From the NCBI GenBank assembly GCA_018303405.1, contig JAGVYD010000017.1, positions 1 to 64,000 of the forward strand: a stretch of DNA of 64,000 nt. Reading direction: 5' to 3'. The DNA is from Candidatus Woesearchaeota archaeon. GTDB lineage: Archaea > Nanobdellota > Nanobdellia > Woesearchaeales > JABMPP01. The position numbers and the translations under genes are program-made. Below, one piece after another: positions 51,247 through 59,480 of the stretch (position 1 is the stretch's first letter; each line of letters opens with the position of its first letter). Below the pieces are notes generated by a model. The model worked only from the letters and a program-made list of their open reading frames with translations. It made no database searches and was not told where the DNA came from.

Positions 51247-52995
51247 ATGAAATATTCGCAACTAGTTGAAATCTATGAAAGCCTTGAGGCGACCAGCAAG
51301 CGCCTGGAAAAAACCTATTACATTGCCAAGCTGCTGGGCGAAACAGACCGCGATATGCTCCCCAAGATTGTCCTTCTCCTGCAGGGCAAAATCTATCCTT
51401 CCTGGGATGAGCGGAAAATTGGCGTCGCGTCCAGGCTTGTAATAAAAGCGTTAGGCCTTGCAGTTGGCCTCGAAGCCGATAAAATAGAAAGCGAATGGAA
51501 AAAGACTGGCGACCTCGGCAAGGTTGCAGAGGCTTTGGTAGGCAGGAAAAAGCAGGCAACATTGTCGTCAATGGACATCACGGTGCAAAAAGTGTTTTCC
51601 AACCTGAGAAAGCTGGCAGAGCTTGAAGGCCAGGGCACAGTGCAGAAAAAAATGCAGCTTATTGCAGAGCTCCTGACTTCAGCAACCCCTAAGGAGGCAA
51701 AATACATTGTCAGGACCATCCTGGAGGAACTCAGGGTCGGGGTTGGCGAAGGCTCCATTCGCGACGCGATAATCTGGGACCACTTTGGGGATATTGAAAA
51801 AATCAAGGAGACAAAGGAAGGCGAGCTCAAGGGGGATTACAGGAAATTCCTTGAAAAAGTCCAGGAAGCGTTTGACCTGACAAATGATTTCGGGATAGTC
51901 GCGCAGGCTGCCAGGCAGGGCGAAAAGGAGCTGGAAAATATCCGGCTGGAAGTCAACCGCCCGATAAAAGTCATGCTTGCTCAGAAGGTTGATGACGTTG
52001 ACGAGGCATTTGAGCGCGTTGGAAAGCCGTGCGCAATCGAGTGCAAGTATGACGGGTTCAGGATGCAGGTCCATGGCAGGGACGGGAAAGTCATGATATT
52101 CACCCGCAGGCTTGAGGATGTCACTGCCCAATTCCCGGAGGTTGCCGAATTTTTCAGGAAAAATATCAGGGCAAGGGAATTCATCCTTGACGGCGAAGCC
52201 GTTGGATTCGACCCGAAGACCAAAAAATACCTTCCTTTCCAGAAAGTCAGCCAGAGGATCAGGCGCAAGTATGACATTGACAAATTGGCCAGCCAGTTCC
52301 CTATTGAGCTGAATATTTTTGACATTGTCTACTGCGACGGCAAAAATCTTCTCAGGCAGGATTTTTCCGAGAGAAGGAAAATCCTCAGGAAAATACTGCG
52401 CGAGGAAAAATGGAAGGCGGTTCTTGCCGAGCAGCTTGTAACAGACAGCAAGGCCAAGGCGCAGGAATTCTATGAGCGCACGCTAAAGCAGGGCATGGAA
52501 GGCGTCATGTTCAAGAAGCTGGATGCGCCATACAAGCCGGGCTCACGGGTCGGCCACATGGTCAAGCTCAAGCCTGTCATGGAAAGCCTTGACGTTGTTA
52601 TCGTCGGCGCTGAATGGGGGGAGGGCAAGCGCGCAACCTGGCTGACAAGCTATGCGATTGCGGTCAGGGATGAGGAGGGCAACCTGCTCGAAATCGGCAA
52701 GGTGAGCACAGGGCTGAAAGAGCTTGAAGGCGAGGACGGCACAACCTTTTCTGAAATGACAGTGATGCTGAAGCCGCTCATAACAGCTGAAAAGCGAAAG
52801 CAGGTTACTGTCAAGCCAAAAATTGTAATTGAAGTCAACTATGAGGAAATCCAGAAAAGCCCTACCTATTCATCGGGATTTGCACTCAGGTTCCCGAGGT
52901 TTGTCAGGCTCAGGACAGAGGAAAAATCAGCAGAGGATGCAAGCGACATTAATTTTGTCGAGGATTTGTATTACGGGCAGAAGAAGTCAAAATAA
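51247..52995 (+). CDS. lig: ATP-dependent DNA ligase
   Basis: The 582-residue protein has the archaeal ligase layout: an N-terminal DNA-binding helical domain (about 1-210), the adenylation domain with the nucleotidyl-lysine motif ECKYDGFRMQVH, and motifs REFILDGEAVGF, FDIVYCDGKNL and EGVMFKKLDAPYKPGSR. The OB domain with AEWGEGKRATWLTSYAIAV and the KVSTGLKELEGEDGTTFS segment follows. It joins Okazaki fragments. A TATA-like ATATAAATA lies about 15-25 bases before the ATG. The 3' end flows into a structured region. Confidence 0.95.
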   Translation: MKYSQLVEIYESLEATSKRLEKTYYIAKLLGETDRDMLPKIVLLLQGKIYPSWDERKIGVASRLVIKALGLAVGLEADKIESEWKKTGDLGKVAEALVGRKKQATLSSMDITVQKVFSNLRKLAELEGQGTVQKKMQLIAELLTSATPKEAKYIVRTILEELRVGVGEGSIRDAIIWDHFGDIEKIKETKEGELKGDYRKFLEKVQEAFDLTNDFGIVAQAARQGEKELENIRLEVNRPIKVMLAQKVDDVDEAFERVGKPCAIECKYDGFRMQVHGRDGKVMIFTRRLEDVTAQFPEVAEFFRKNIRAREFILDGEAVGFDPKTKKYLPFQKVSQRIRRKYDIDKLASQFPIELNIFDIVYCDGKNLLRQDFSERRKILRKILREEKWKAVLAEQLVTDSKAKAQEFYERTLKQGMEGVMFKKLDAPYKPGSRVGHMVKLKPVMESLDVVIVGAEWGEGKRATWLTSYAIAVRDEEGNLLEIGKVSTGLKELEGEDGTTFSEMTVMLKPLITAEKRKQVTVKPKIVIEVNYEEIQKSPTYSSGFALRFPRFVRLRTEEKSAEDASDINFVEDLYYGQKKSK

Positions 52996-52999
52996 AATG

Positions 53000-53196
53000 T
53001 CAGAATTTTCCATCCAGTCTGTGACTGATGGCAAGCTTTGCTTGCATTTTCTCCCACTTGGCTGGAAAATTCTGAGCATGATGGAAATCTTCGATTTCCA
53101 GCATCCTGAAAATGCGAACATTTTCATGATGCTCAAGAACTACGGGTCTGTGGAACTAAACATGACATTCCACCAGTCTCTGACCTGTGGTTCTTG
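53000..53196 (+). ncRNA. Highly structured RNA candidate in the lig 3' region
   Basis: In order: a 13-bp perfect stem (53000-53012 with 53063-53075) enclosing GCAAGC-TTT-GCTTGC; then a junction GAGCAT/ATGCTC (53074-53079 with 53129-53134) holding TGGAAATC-TTC-GATTTCCA and TGAAAATG-CGAA-CATTTTCA; then a 15-bp stem (53134-53148 with 53182-53196) with two positions that pair only as G-U in plus-strand RNA, enclosing GTGGAA/TTCCAC. The G-U pairs point to plus-strand RNA. It may be a lig 3'-UTR structure, an independent sRNA or a processing signal. Confidence 0.55.
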
Positions 53197-53234
53197 ACAA
53201 CTGCTTAAAGATAAAGGCTCATTTCTGGCGGTGC

Positions 53235-54137
53235 TCATCTGACATAAACAGTATTTTCTGCCCGGGCTTCCCTGGTGTCCTTTGCAATCCGGCGCATGCG
53301 CTCAGGCAGAACAATTTCCATTAATCCTGGGTCAGAAATTTCCTTCGGGTATCCTTCCACCACTTTTGGGCCAACAGCAATCATCATGCCGTCTTTCTTG
53401 AGAAGCTTGCTTGCCTCATGCACGTTTGCAAGCATATTTTCCTGTTTCCATGGCTCTCCCGGCCCGAGAATCCAGGGAGATATCACAATATGGAATGAAT
53501 CCGGCACCATGCCGTACCACTCATTTGCAAGCGAGTCCTTTTTGGGCATTGCATCTGGCACGCTTGCCATTATCCTGGGTTCCCCCATCTCGCGGCTGTG
53601 CACAACATGCTCAAGCCTGCCTGGCCTGGCAATGACATACATCCCATCAGCCTCTTTGAATCCTGCAAGGGAAATATCCTTGTTGGTTCCAACTACAACT
53701 GAATCCAGGCCATAACGCTGTGACAAGTGCTGCTTGATTCCGCTGATTAATTTGCCATCACCAGCATTGATCACTGCAATCATGACTGCTTTTTGCTCAG
53801 GCTTCCTTGCTGCAAATTTCTGCTGGAGTTCCTTGAGCCTGCTATCGAACATCACATCCATGCCTGTGTATCCAAGAAAATCTTCCAGTCCCTTGAAAGA
53901 CTGGCCATCTCTCTTCTTATGCTCGGCCGGGCTATAATCCATGTGCACATAATTGTCCCCCTGCCTAAAGCCGCTCCTGCTAGCACCGATGATAAGGCTC
54001 AGATAAGCCAGTGCACGGTAATAATCAGATGCCCTCAAGAAATCACGCCTGACAAGGGAATGCAAATCAAAAAGCCTGAGGCTCCTGTTGATAACAGATC
54101 CAGCATAATCATGAGGTCCAACCAAAGTAACTGTCAT
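53235..54137 (-). CDS. Unknown protein, possibly methyltransferase-like fold
   Basis: The 300-residue protein opens TVTLVGPHDYAGSVINRSLRL and has a central dinucleotide-fold-like stretch (AVMIAVINAGDGKLISGIKQHLSQRYGLDSVVVGTNKD in parts) and a late block FHIVISPWILGPGEPWKQENMLANVHEASKLLKKDGMMIAV (in parts). The last resembles the C-terminal half of Rossmann-type methyltransferases, but the SAM-binding G-x-G motif is not clear. The role is unknown. Confidence 0.5.
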   Translation of the reverse strand: MTVTLVGPHDYAGSVINRSLRLFDLHSLVRRDFLRASDYYRALAYLSLIIGASRSGFRQGDNYVHMDYSPAEHKKRDGQSFKGLEDFLGYTGMDVMFDSRLKELQQKFAARKPEQKAVMIAVINAGDGKLISGIKQHLSQRYGLDSVVVGTNKDISLAGFKEADGMYVIARPGRLEHVVHSREMGEPRIMASVPDAMPKKDSLANEWYGMVPDSFHIVISPWILGPGEPWKQENMLANVHEASKLLKKDGMMIAVGPKVVEGYPKEISDPGLMEIVLPERMRRIAKDTREARAENTVYVR

Positions 54138-54263
54138 TTTGTCCCCTGCGCAGGCCCTTGCTTATATAAATCTTGGCGGGCCGCATGGATTGGCCATATG
54201 GATTAGTGAAATGAAAATAAAACCGGATTATAAAATGAATGAATAGCTTATATTTTTTATGGC

Positions 54264-54914
54264 TTATGCGGCGCCATCAATTTTCTTGTTCAGGCTTATC
54301 ATCCTTTTCCGCAATTTCTTAAGCCTGTCTTCCATTTCCAGGTTCTGCTTTTTCAGGCTTTTCATCTTTCTCGCGAACAATGACTTAAGCTTTCTTGTTG
54401 ATTCGTCATTGGCTTTTGAAAGTGCGCTCGCAGCCCTTAGCTTCTTTGACTGTGTATTGGATTTGCCCTGCAGCCTCTTTGCAGCCTTTTGCTGTGCTGA
54501 GACTTTCTTGCTCAGCTCCCTGTTTTTTTTGGAGCTTGCTTCTGCAGCTGACGCAAGCTCTGCATTGGAATTTTGGAGCTTCTGCATTTTTCCATTTAAT
54601 GTTCCGACATCGCCTGACAATGAGACAACAGTGGCGCCAATCTCGAGCTGGCTGTTCTTGCTTTCAAGGCTGTCTTTTTCCAGCGTAGAAATATTATCCT
54701 TCAGTGCAATGATGCCCTTGCTCAATGCCTGGAAATTCTCATTTGCCGTCCTGAGGTCATTTCTCAGGGCCATATTGTCGCTATTCAGCTGATTGATGCT
54801 TTCCTTTAATGCATCGATGTAATCCCTCACAGAGCTAAAGTCAGCCTTCACTTTAATAAAAGCGTCCTTTGTTGCTTCCTCATGAACGAAAAGTCTTGTT
54901 CTTAGCCCAACCAT
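54264..54914 (-). CDS. Coiled-coil protein, unknown function
   Basis: The product is 216 residues from ATG 54914, with GGGGTGTGA upstream. Almost the whole length is predicted coiled coil (SSVRDYIDALKESINQLNSDNMALRNDLRTANENF ... KKNRELSKKVSAQQKAAKRLQ in parts). The C-terminal third is strongly basic. A longer upstream frame (54971) runs through the promoter region and is unlikely. It could be a DNA-organising or cytoskeletal protein. Confidence 0.6.
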   Translation of the reverse strand: MVGLRTRLFVHEEATKDAFIKVKADFSSVRDYIDALKESINQLNSDNMALRNDLRTANENFQALSKGIIALKDNISTLEKDSLESKNSQLEIGATVVSLSGDVGTLNGKMQKLQNSNAELASAAEASSKKNRELSKKVSAQQKAAKRLQGKSNTQSKKLRAASALSKANDESTRKLKSLFARKMKSLKKQNLEMEDRLKKLRKRMISLNKKIDGAA

Positions 54915-55109
54915 TTTTTCACACCCCTTATCATGAACATGATTAAATATACTACTCTTTGATAATAACACTACTCATATTTAAATATATCGTTTAATAC
55001 ACTACACATATACTATTATTATTTAATTTCATATATGAAAATTGTATCGAACAAGGCATGCCTTGCGCACAGCTAATTTTGCCAATTGTATCTTCATAAC
55101 CAACCTGCA

Positions 55110-56348
55110 TTACATTCTCTTGCGCGCCAAAGTCAGTTTCCTGTTGATTGTCCTGTCCCTGTTCACGTATTTTCGCAAAACCCTGATAAGAGTGGTGGCA
55201 CGGCTCGGTCCCAGGTTCTCAATAACCTGCTGGAAGTTATCATTGATATAGGCAACAGCAGCATCAGCCCCGGGATCCTCAGCAAAAGTTGTTTTTTTTG
55301 CATCGTAAAGCTGGGCGTATTGGGCAGCTGCCTTGCTCGGTTTGGCTGTTTCATAATGGCCCACATACAAATATACTGCCTGTGCCAATACTGTTGCACC
55401 TTCGCGAGTCAGGCCCAGTGCAGATCTTTGCATTTCCTCCCTGAGGTATTGGAGGTGGTCACCAACTTTCCTATGTTCTTCTGATAATCTCTCACTGCGC
55501 CTGACACCTGTTCCTGGCATGAACTTGCCCGTTCTCTTATTTTTGGAAACATAAGAGTAGTCTCTCTTGACAGTTTTTAGTTTTGGCCCATGCTCAATTG
55601 CTATATCAACCCCGTGCCTTGTGTCTTCCAGATGCTTTAGCGAGCCTGTTTTTGGGCCAACAACCAGGGCCACCATCTCATCATAATTGAGCATTTTTTG
55701 GGTAATATCCACTGTTAACCCATGGTCAATCCCGCTTATTTGCGTTATCCTCATTATCCCTTCCCCTCTATAATCCCCCCCAAAAAATTCATGATAATTT
55801 GGCAGTATAATCCTCAGTTTGGGAATCCTGCGGTCAATGTACAAATCAATCATTCCCTTTAGGCTCTGGCCAGGGCTTAACACACCCTGAACCATATTCT
55901 GCGTTTGCTGTGGGGCATCTTCAAGAAAATCCATGACATAATAAGATAATTTCGAGACCCTGTCATTCAAGTTTCTCGGCAAAAAGCCCATTGCATCTAT
56001 TGCCTTGGCCCCTGTGCCTGATATGAGTTTCTGAAGCTCTTTCCTGGATAGCTTGAAGTCATTTTCCTGGAATTTTTCCCCCTTTTCTCTCAATCTTTGG
56101 AAGAGCGGGCTATCATGGAAGGGCAGCATATACAGAATTGGGTCTCCATCATCATTAAGCGCATAAACAGGCGTATGGCCAGAATAGAAAAATGCAGTGG
56201 ATAGGACATCATCTTTCTTATATTCCCTTTTAATCAGGTGCCTGATTGTGTCAGGCGTGCCGAGGATGTAGCCGTCACTTGGCAAACTTTGGACGATCTG
56301 CACCAGTGACCCTTCAGTTGGAACTGCATTGCTTTGCAATTTTCTCAT
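55110..56348 (-). CDS. Conserved DPANN-type protein, unknown function
   Basis: The 412-residue protein has no recognised domain. It is mixed alpha/beta in its first 270 residues (DGYILGTPDTIRHLIKREY, TAFFYSGHTPVYALNDDGDP, IPKLRIILPNYHEFFGGDYRGEGIMRITQISGIDHG in parts) and then helical and basic (RRSERLSEEHRKVGDHLQYL ... VLRKYVNRDRTINRKLTLARKRM in parts). No signal peptide or transmembrane helix is seen, so it should be cytoplasmic. Confidence 0.5.
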   Translation of the reverse strand: MRKLQSNAVPTEGSLVQIVQSLPSDGYILGTPDTIRHLIKREYKKDDVLSTAFFYSGHTPVYALNDDGDPILYMLPFHDSPLFQRLREKGEKFQENDFKLSRKELQKLISGTGAKAIDAMGFLPRNLNDRVSKLSYYVMDFLEDAPQQTQNMVQGVLSPGQSLKGMIDLYIDRRIPKLRIILPNYHEFFGGDYRGEGIMRITQISGIDHGLTVDITQKMLNYDEMVALVVGPKTGSLKHLEDTRHGVDIAIEHGPKLKTVKRDYSYVSKNKRTGKFMPGTGVRRSERLSEEHRKVGDHLQYLREEMQRSALGLTREGATVLAQAVYLYVGHYETAKPSKAAAQYAQLYDAKKTTFAEDPGADAAVAYINDNFQQVIENLGPSRATTLIRVLRKYVNRDRTINRKLTLARKRM

Positions 56349-56463
56349 AATCTTTTTGAAATGATTGATATTTTAAAAGTCTTGGTATTATTTACTACTT
56401 AGCAATAACCAAAATTCAGAGGTGCCCGCAACAATTATAAATCTGAACATGATGACCAACTTC

Positions 56464-56772
56464 ATGGATAAAGAAATCGACAGGATGCTTGGCCAATATG
56501 CAAACTTCCTCGACATTGGCTCGCCAGAGTCCAGTTTCAAGCAGGTTGCCAAAGGCCTGCAAATTGTGCGCGAGTTTGCCAGGCAGGTCGGGAATGAGGA
56601 ATTGGTGAAAAGGTCAGAGCATTACTTAAGGAGATATTTTTCCATTCTGGAGCATTCAAAGCATTTCAGGGAGCATGAGCTGAACCACACCTTCCCTCAC
56701 GGGGCTGACCTTGAAGTTTATGTTGATCAGTGCCATGCAGAGTACATGGGGAAGGAAAAAGGAAAGACTTAG
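56464..56772 (+). CDS. Small helical protein, unknown function
   Basis: The product is 102 residues from ATG 56464, chosen because AATTATAA at about 56433-56440 is a TATA-like box 24-31 bases upstream; a longer frame begins at 56422. It is mostly helical (KEIDRMLGQYANFLDIGSPE, FKQVAKGLQIVREFARQVG, VKRSEHYLRRYFSILEHSKH), with a His-rich end (FREHELNHTFPHG). Unknown function. Confidence 0.5.
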   Translation: MDKEIDRMLGQYANFLDIGSPESSFKQVAKGLQIVREFARQVGNEELVKRSEHYLRRYFSILEHSKHFREHELNHTFPHGADLEVYVDQCHAEYMGKEKGKT

Positions 56773-56832
56773 AGGCACGGCAATGTATGGAATATTAAAG
56801 CGGAATTGGCCCTTTCTTTTGACTTTATTTTC

Positions 56833-57678
56833 CTAGGAAAACAAACCACTAAGCCAGTCAACAAATTTGCCCCACCACGACTTATTTTCTATGGCCGCAT
56901 CTTGTTGCGCGGCAGTATCGGTAGCCTGTTCCGGCCCAGCTTCATCTGCGGATTCCTCCACAGAAACATTTTCGGCAATTATTATTGCAGCTTCGCGCCT
57001 GCAGCTGCCATTGAAGCAGCCGAACTCGCATTCGACATATGCAACATCAAGGGATGCTTTTGTGGGGCAGAAAAATTCCTTTACTGTGAAATTATCAGCG
57101 CATTCATCATTATAGCTTACAGACTGTATTGAAGTCAGCGCCACTGCTGTGAAATTCACATTTCCAAATGTGAAGTAATTTGTGCCGTCAGTGTCGCGGC
57201 ATAAATGCGTGCCTTCTCCGGTTTCATCTGGTGATGCCACGCCTCCATTATCATTATCATCAACACTATCTTCACTGGGAAAAAGCAATTCCCGCATGTC
57301 AATGCCCTCGATTTCACTGCTGGCAACTATTAAGGGCTTGATTCCCTTGTAGGCAAGGAGATAGTCTCCCATGTCATCAACATAACCCCTTTCATCGGGG
57401 GAAGACATGCCTCCGATGATTATCATGGCCTTGCCCTGATAGATAAAAACAGTCACCCCATTGTCAAAATCAGGCTGCTCCATCTCGCTCAGCAAGGCGA
57501 CGCCATAATCATTCGCAGTGATGTTTTCCAGCTCAAGAACAACAGAAGTGAGAATCACGACATCAGTCGCCGGCGACTGGTCATCTGTAATGAAATAATA
57601 TTTTGCCGCAGCCAAATTTGCAAGCAGGAAACAGAATAAAATTAAGAGCAAGATTCTGGTTGCATAATCCTTTTCCAT
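56833..57678 (-). CDS. Secreted Cys-rich surface protein
   Basis: The 281-residue protein has a signal peptide (ILLLILFCFLLANLAAA) and an S-layer-like N-terminal domain (TDVVILTSVVLELENITAND ... VTVFIYQGKAMIIIGGMSS in parts). A six-Cys module follows (CRDTDGTNYFTFGNV, DECADNFTVKEFFCPTK, VECEFGCFNGSC) that is common in secreted archaeal proteins. An acidic linker and a C-terminal amphipathic or membrane segment (WWGKFVDWLSGLFS) end it. It is probably cell-surface. Confidence 0.65.
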   Translation of the reverse strand: MEKDYATRILLLILFCFLLANLAAAKYYFITDDQSPATDVVILTSVVLELENITANDYGVALLSEMEQPDFDNGVTVFIYQGKAMIIIGGMSSPDERGYVDDMGDYLLAYKGIKPLIVASSEIEGIDMRELLFPSEDSVDDNDNGGVASPDETGEGTHLCRDTDGTNYFTFGNVNFTAVALTSIQSVSYNDECADNFTVKEFFCPTKASLDVAYVECEFGCFNGSCRREAAIIIAENVSVEESADEAGPEQATDTAAQQDAAIENKSWWGKFVDWLSGLFS

Positions 57679-57732
57679 AACGGAATCCAGAAACTCCGGA
57701 AGATATATGTTTTACGGTTGAAGATTGAAGCA

Positions 57733-58037
57733 TCAATGTATGCTATCATATTCCCATGACTTGGCCACTTCCATGAACCTGCTAATGAATTCATCCCTTG
57801 CATGCCTGAATTGCGGCAGGTTGTCCATATCAACTGGCACCCTGGCAATGGTTCCAATTGCAGGTCAAATGTAAAATCAGGCAGAGTTCCTGTGCTGCTG
57901 TCATAAGCCGGCATGACAAGCTCAGTTTTCACAATTGGCAAACCAGTTATTGATGACAAGAAATTGATTTTCTGCTTTAGTCGTGCTTCAAGGCCCGGAT
58001 TTACCAACAAATCTGCCATGCATCTGTTCAGTTGCAT
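57733..58037 (-). pseudogene. Small protein gene with a frameshift
   Basis: Frame 1 from ATG 58037 reads MQLNRCMADLLVNPGLEARLKQ and DSSTGTLPDFTFDL. Near 57862 the similarity-like continuation moves to another frame (AIGTIARVPVDMDNLPQFRHARDEF, ending at a stop at 57733-57735). A single missing base would join them. The intact product would be about 100 residues with no recognised domain. Confidence 0.4.
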
Positions 58038-58200
58038 TAAATTATAAACCTTTGCTTTCTATAATTACTAATAAGTAGTCAATACGCCCCCGCTGGGAAG
58101 AAAGCGAAAAGTATAACTCCCGTCCAATTTTTTTGCTTTTAGAAAAACAATTTCCGTCGAGAATTCAACAATGAACTCTGATATTTAATTCTTTTCTTTC

Positions 58201-58228
58201 TCCGAGTTCCTCTTTTCTATTTTCATAA
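58201..58228 (+). promoter_or_regulatory. Promoter module of the element, copy 1
   Basis: TCCGAGTT at -41 and TTTCATAA at -21 from ATG 58242. The same two blocks occur at the same distances before ATG 59481 (59440 and 59460). The match with identical spacing suggests both genes are controlled together. Confidence 0.55.
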
Positions 58229-58241
58229 ACCTTAGTCTTGT

Positions 58242-58373
58242 ATGAAATGCAAGCTCTGTGGCCAGAAACTCTGCAAGGATGAAGAGTTCTTCTGCTCAAC
58301 TTGCAGAAAATTCCTGAATTGGAAATACAAGGATGAAATCCTTGAGAGAATAAAGCATCAGGATGACAAATAA
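58242..58373 (+). CDS. Small zinc-ribbon protein in T4SS-like locus
   Basis: The 43-residue protein has CKLCGQKLC and CSTC (two CxxC pairs, Cys3/6/18/21), followed by a basic-acidic helix (FLNWKYKDEILERIKHQDDK). It is 36 bases upstream of the VirB2-like gene and probably co-transcribed. It could be a regulator or adaptor of the element. Confidence 0.65.
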   Translation: MKCKLCGQKLCKDEEFFCSTCRKFLNWKYKDEILERIKHQDDK

Positions 58374-58409
58374 TCACTCCCATCCATCAAAACCTCCGGA
58401 GGTGTCTTT

Positions 58410-58730
58410 ATGAAATGGGAAATAATATTGATTTTGCTTTTGGCTTCAATGCCATTGGTAAGTGCAGTTGAATTCAACCAAAGCATAAGCGACCAGGACA
58501 AGGCAACATTTGACCAGATTTTAAGCCCGGTCATGAAAATATACAATCTGGTCAAGTATGCAGCAACAGTTGTGGCGGTTATTATCCTGCTGTTTGCAGG
58601 GGTAAATTACATGACATCTGGCGATGACCCGAAGAAAAGAGAACAGTCCAAGAGCATGGTCATGTATGTTGTCATTGGCTTGATTGTGATATGGGCTGCG
58701 CCACTGGTTGTGAATTTTATTGTTGGATAG
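58410..58730 (+). CDS. TrbC/VirB2-like pilin protein
   Basis: The 106-residue protein has a signal peptide (IILILLLASMPLVSAV) and two transmembrane helices (YAATVVAVIILLFAGVNYM and VMYVVIGLIVIWAAPLVVNFIV) around a short charged loop (TSGDDPKKREQSKSM). This is the layout of TrbC/VirB2 pilins of type IV secretion systems, including archaeal versions. A GGAGGTG motif precedes the ATG. Confidence 0.75.
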   Translation: MKWEIILILLLASMPLVSAVEFNQSISDQDKATFDQILSPVMKIYNLVKYAATVVAVIILLFAGVNYMTSGDDPKKREQSKSMVMYVVIGLIVIWAAPLVVNFIVG

Positions 58731-58751
58731 AATTTATTTTTTATTTCTTAT

Positions 58752-59363
58752 TTATCCATCTAACTCTTTGTCCCAATCTTTCTCTCCCCAGCCATCCTTT
58801 ATGAAAGGAATTTTACGTTTTTTGAGTTCTGATTCAACTTGTTGCATAACAGCATTTCGCCATTTGATAGCATCCTCACCAAAGGCGTCTTCAATCAACT
58901 TCTTCTCATTAACGACTACTGCCAAACAGTTTTGTGAAGTCAAAATTCCAGTATCTTCGATAAAAGCTTCATAAGCAAAATTCTGGAAATCAGGTTTGAT
59001 TACTTTCCAATGTGGCGGAAAAACAAAACAGAAGTCATAAGCTATATGGCAACCTATTGGCAATGCCGCTGTTCCTGTAATTATCTGAATTCTTTCTTCT
59101 GTAGATAAAGTACCTATTCTAACTGCCCTTTCTTCTTTGTTACTCCACTCTTCTTTATCTGTGTTATAAACCCAGACCGAATTGGTAAATAAATATTTAT
59201 TTCTGTTTTGAACATATGGAATCTGGAACCATTCTGGATTTATGTTTTTTTCTTTCAAAGTGCCTTGTGACCAGAGACCATTCTCAAGTATGCTTATTAT
59301 ATTTGACACATCCGTACCATGTACGATGAATGGTTTCACGTTCACTAATTTTTCCTGTATCAC
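58752..59363 (-). CDS. Unknown protein with ADP-ribosyltransferase-like opening
   Basis: The 203-residue product starts at GTG 59363. VHGTDVSNIISILENGLWS near the N-terminus resembles the H-x-T...N/L-x-x-I-x-x-x-G-L block of DarT/ART-type toxins. Later parts (FPPHWKVIKPDFQNFAYEAFIED) are not diagnostic. It is embedded, opposite strand, between the VirB2-like and surface-protein genes, so it may be cargo. Family call is weak. Confidence 0.35.
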   Translation of the reverse strand: MIQEKLVNVKPFIVHGTDVSNIISILENGLWSQGTLKEKNINPEWFQIPYVQNRNKYLFTNSVWVYNTDKEEWSNKEERAVRIGTLSTEERIQIITGTAALPIGCHIAYDFCFVFPPHWKVIKPDFQNFAYEAFIEDTGILTSQNCLAVVVNEKKLIEDAFGEDAIKWRNAVMQQVESELKKRKIPFIKDGWGEKDWDKELDG

Positions 59364-59439
59364 TTTTCAAACACATAATCCGTAAACAAGTTTAATATAA
59401 ATAGCTTTTGGCGGAGCAATTTACTGCTTAGTTTAATTC

Positions 59440-59467
59440 TCCGAGTTTCCCATTAATAGTTTCATAA
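59440..59467 (+). promoter_or_regulatory. Promoter module of the element, copy 2
   Basis: TCCGAGTT at -41 and TTTCATAA at -21 from ATG 59481. It matches copy 1 (58201-58228) in both blocks and in spacing. Confidence 0.55.
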
Positions 59468-59480
59468 CCCTATCTATCTC

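Noticed and set aside
51242-51571. Minus-strand ORFs over the ligase 5' end
   Set aside because: They are shadows of a well-conserved ligase coding region.
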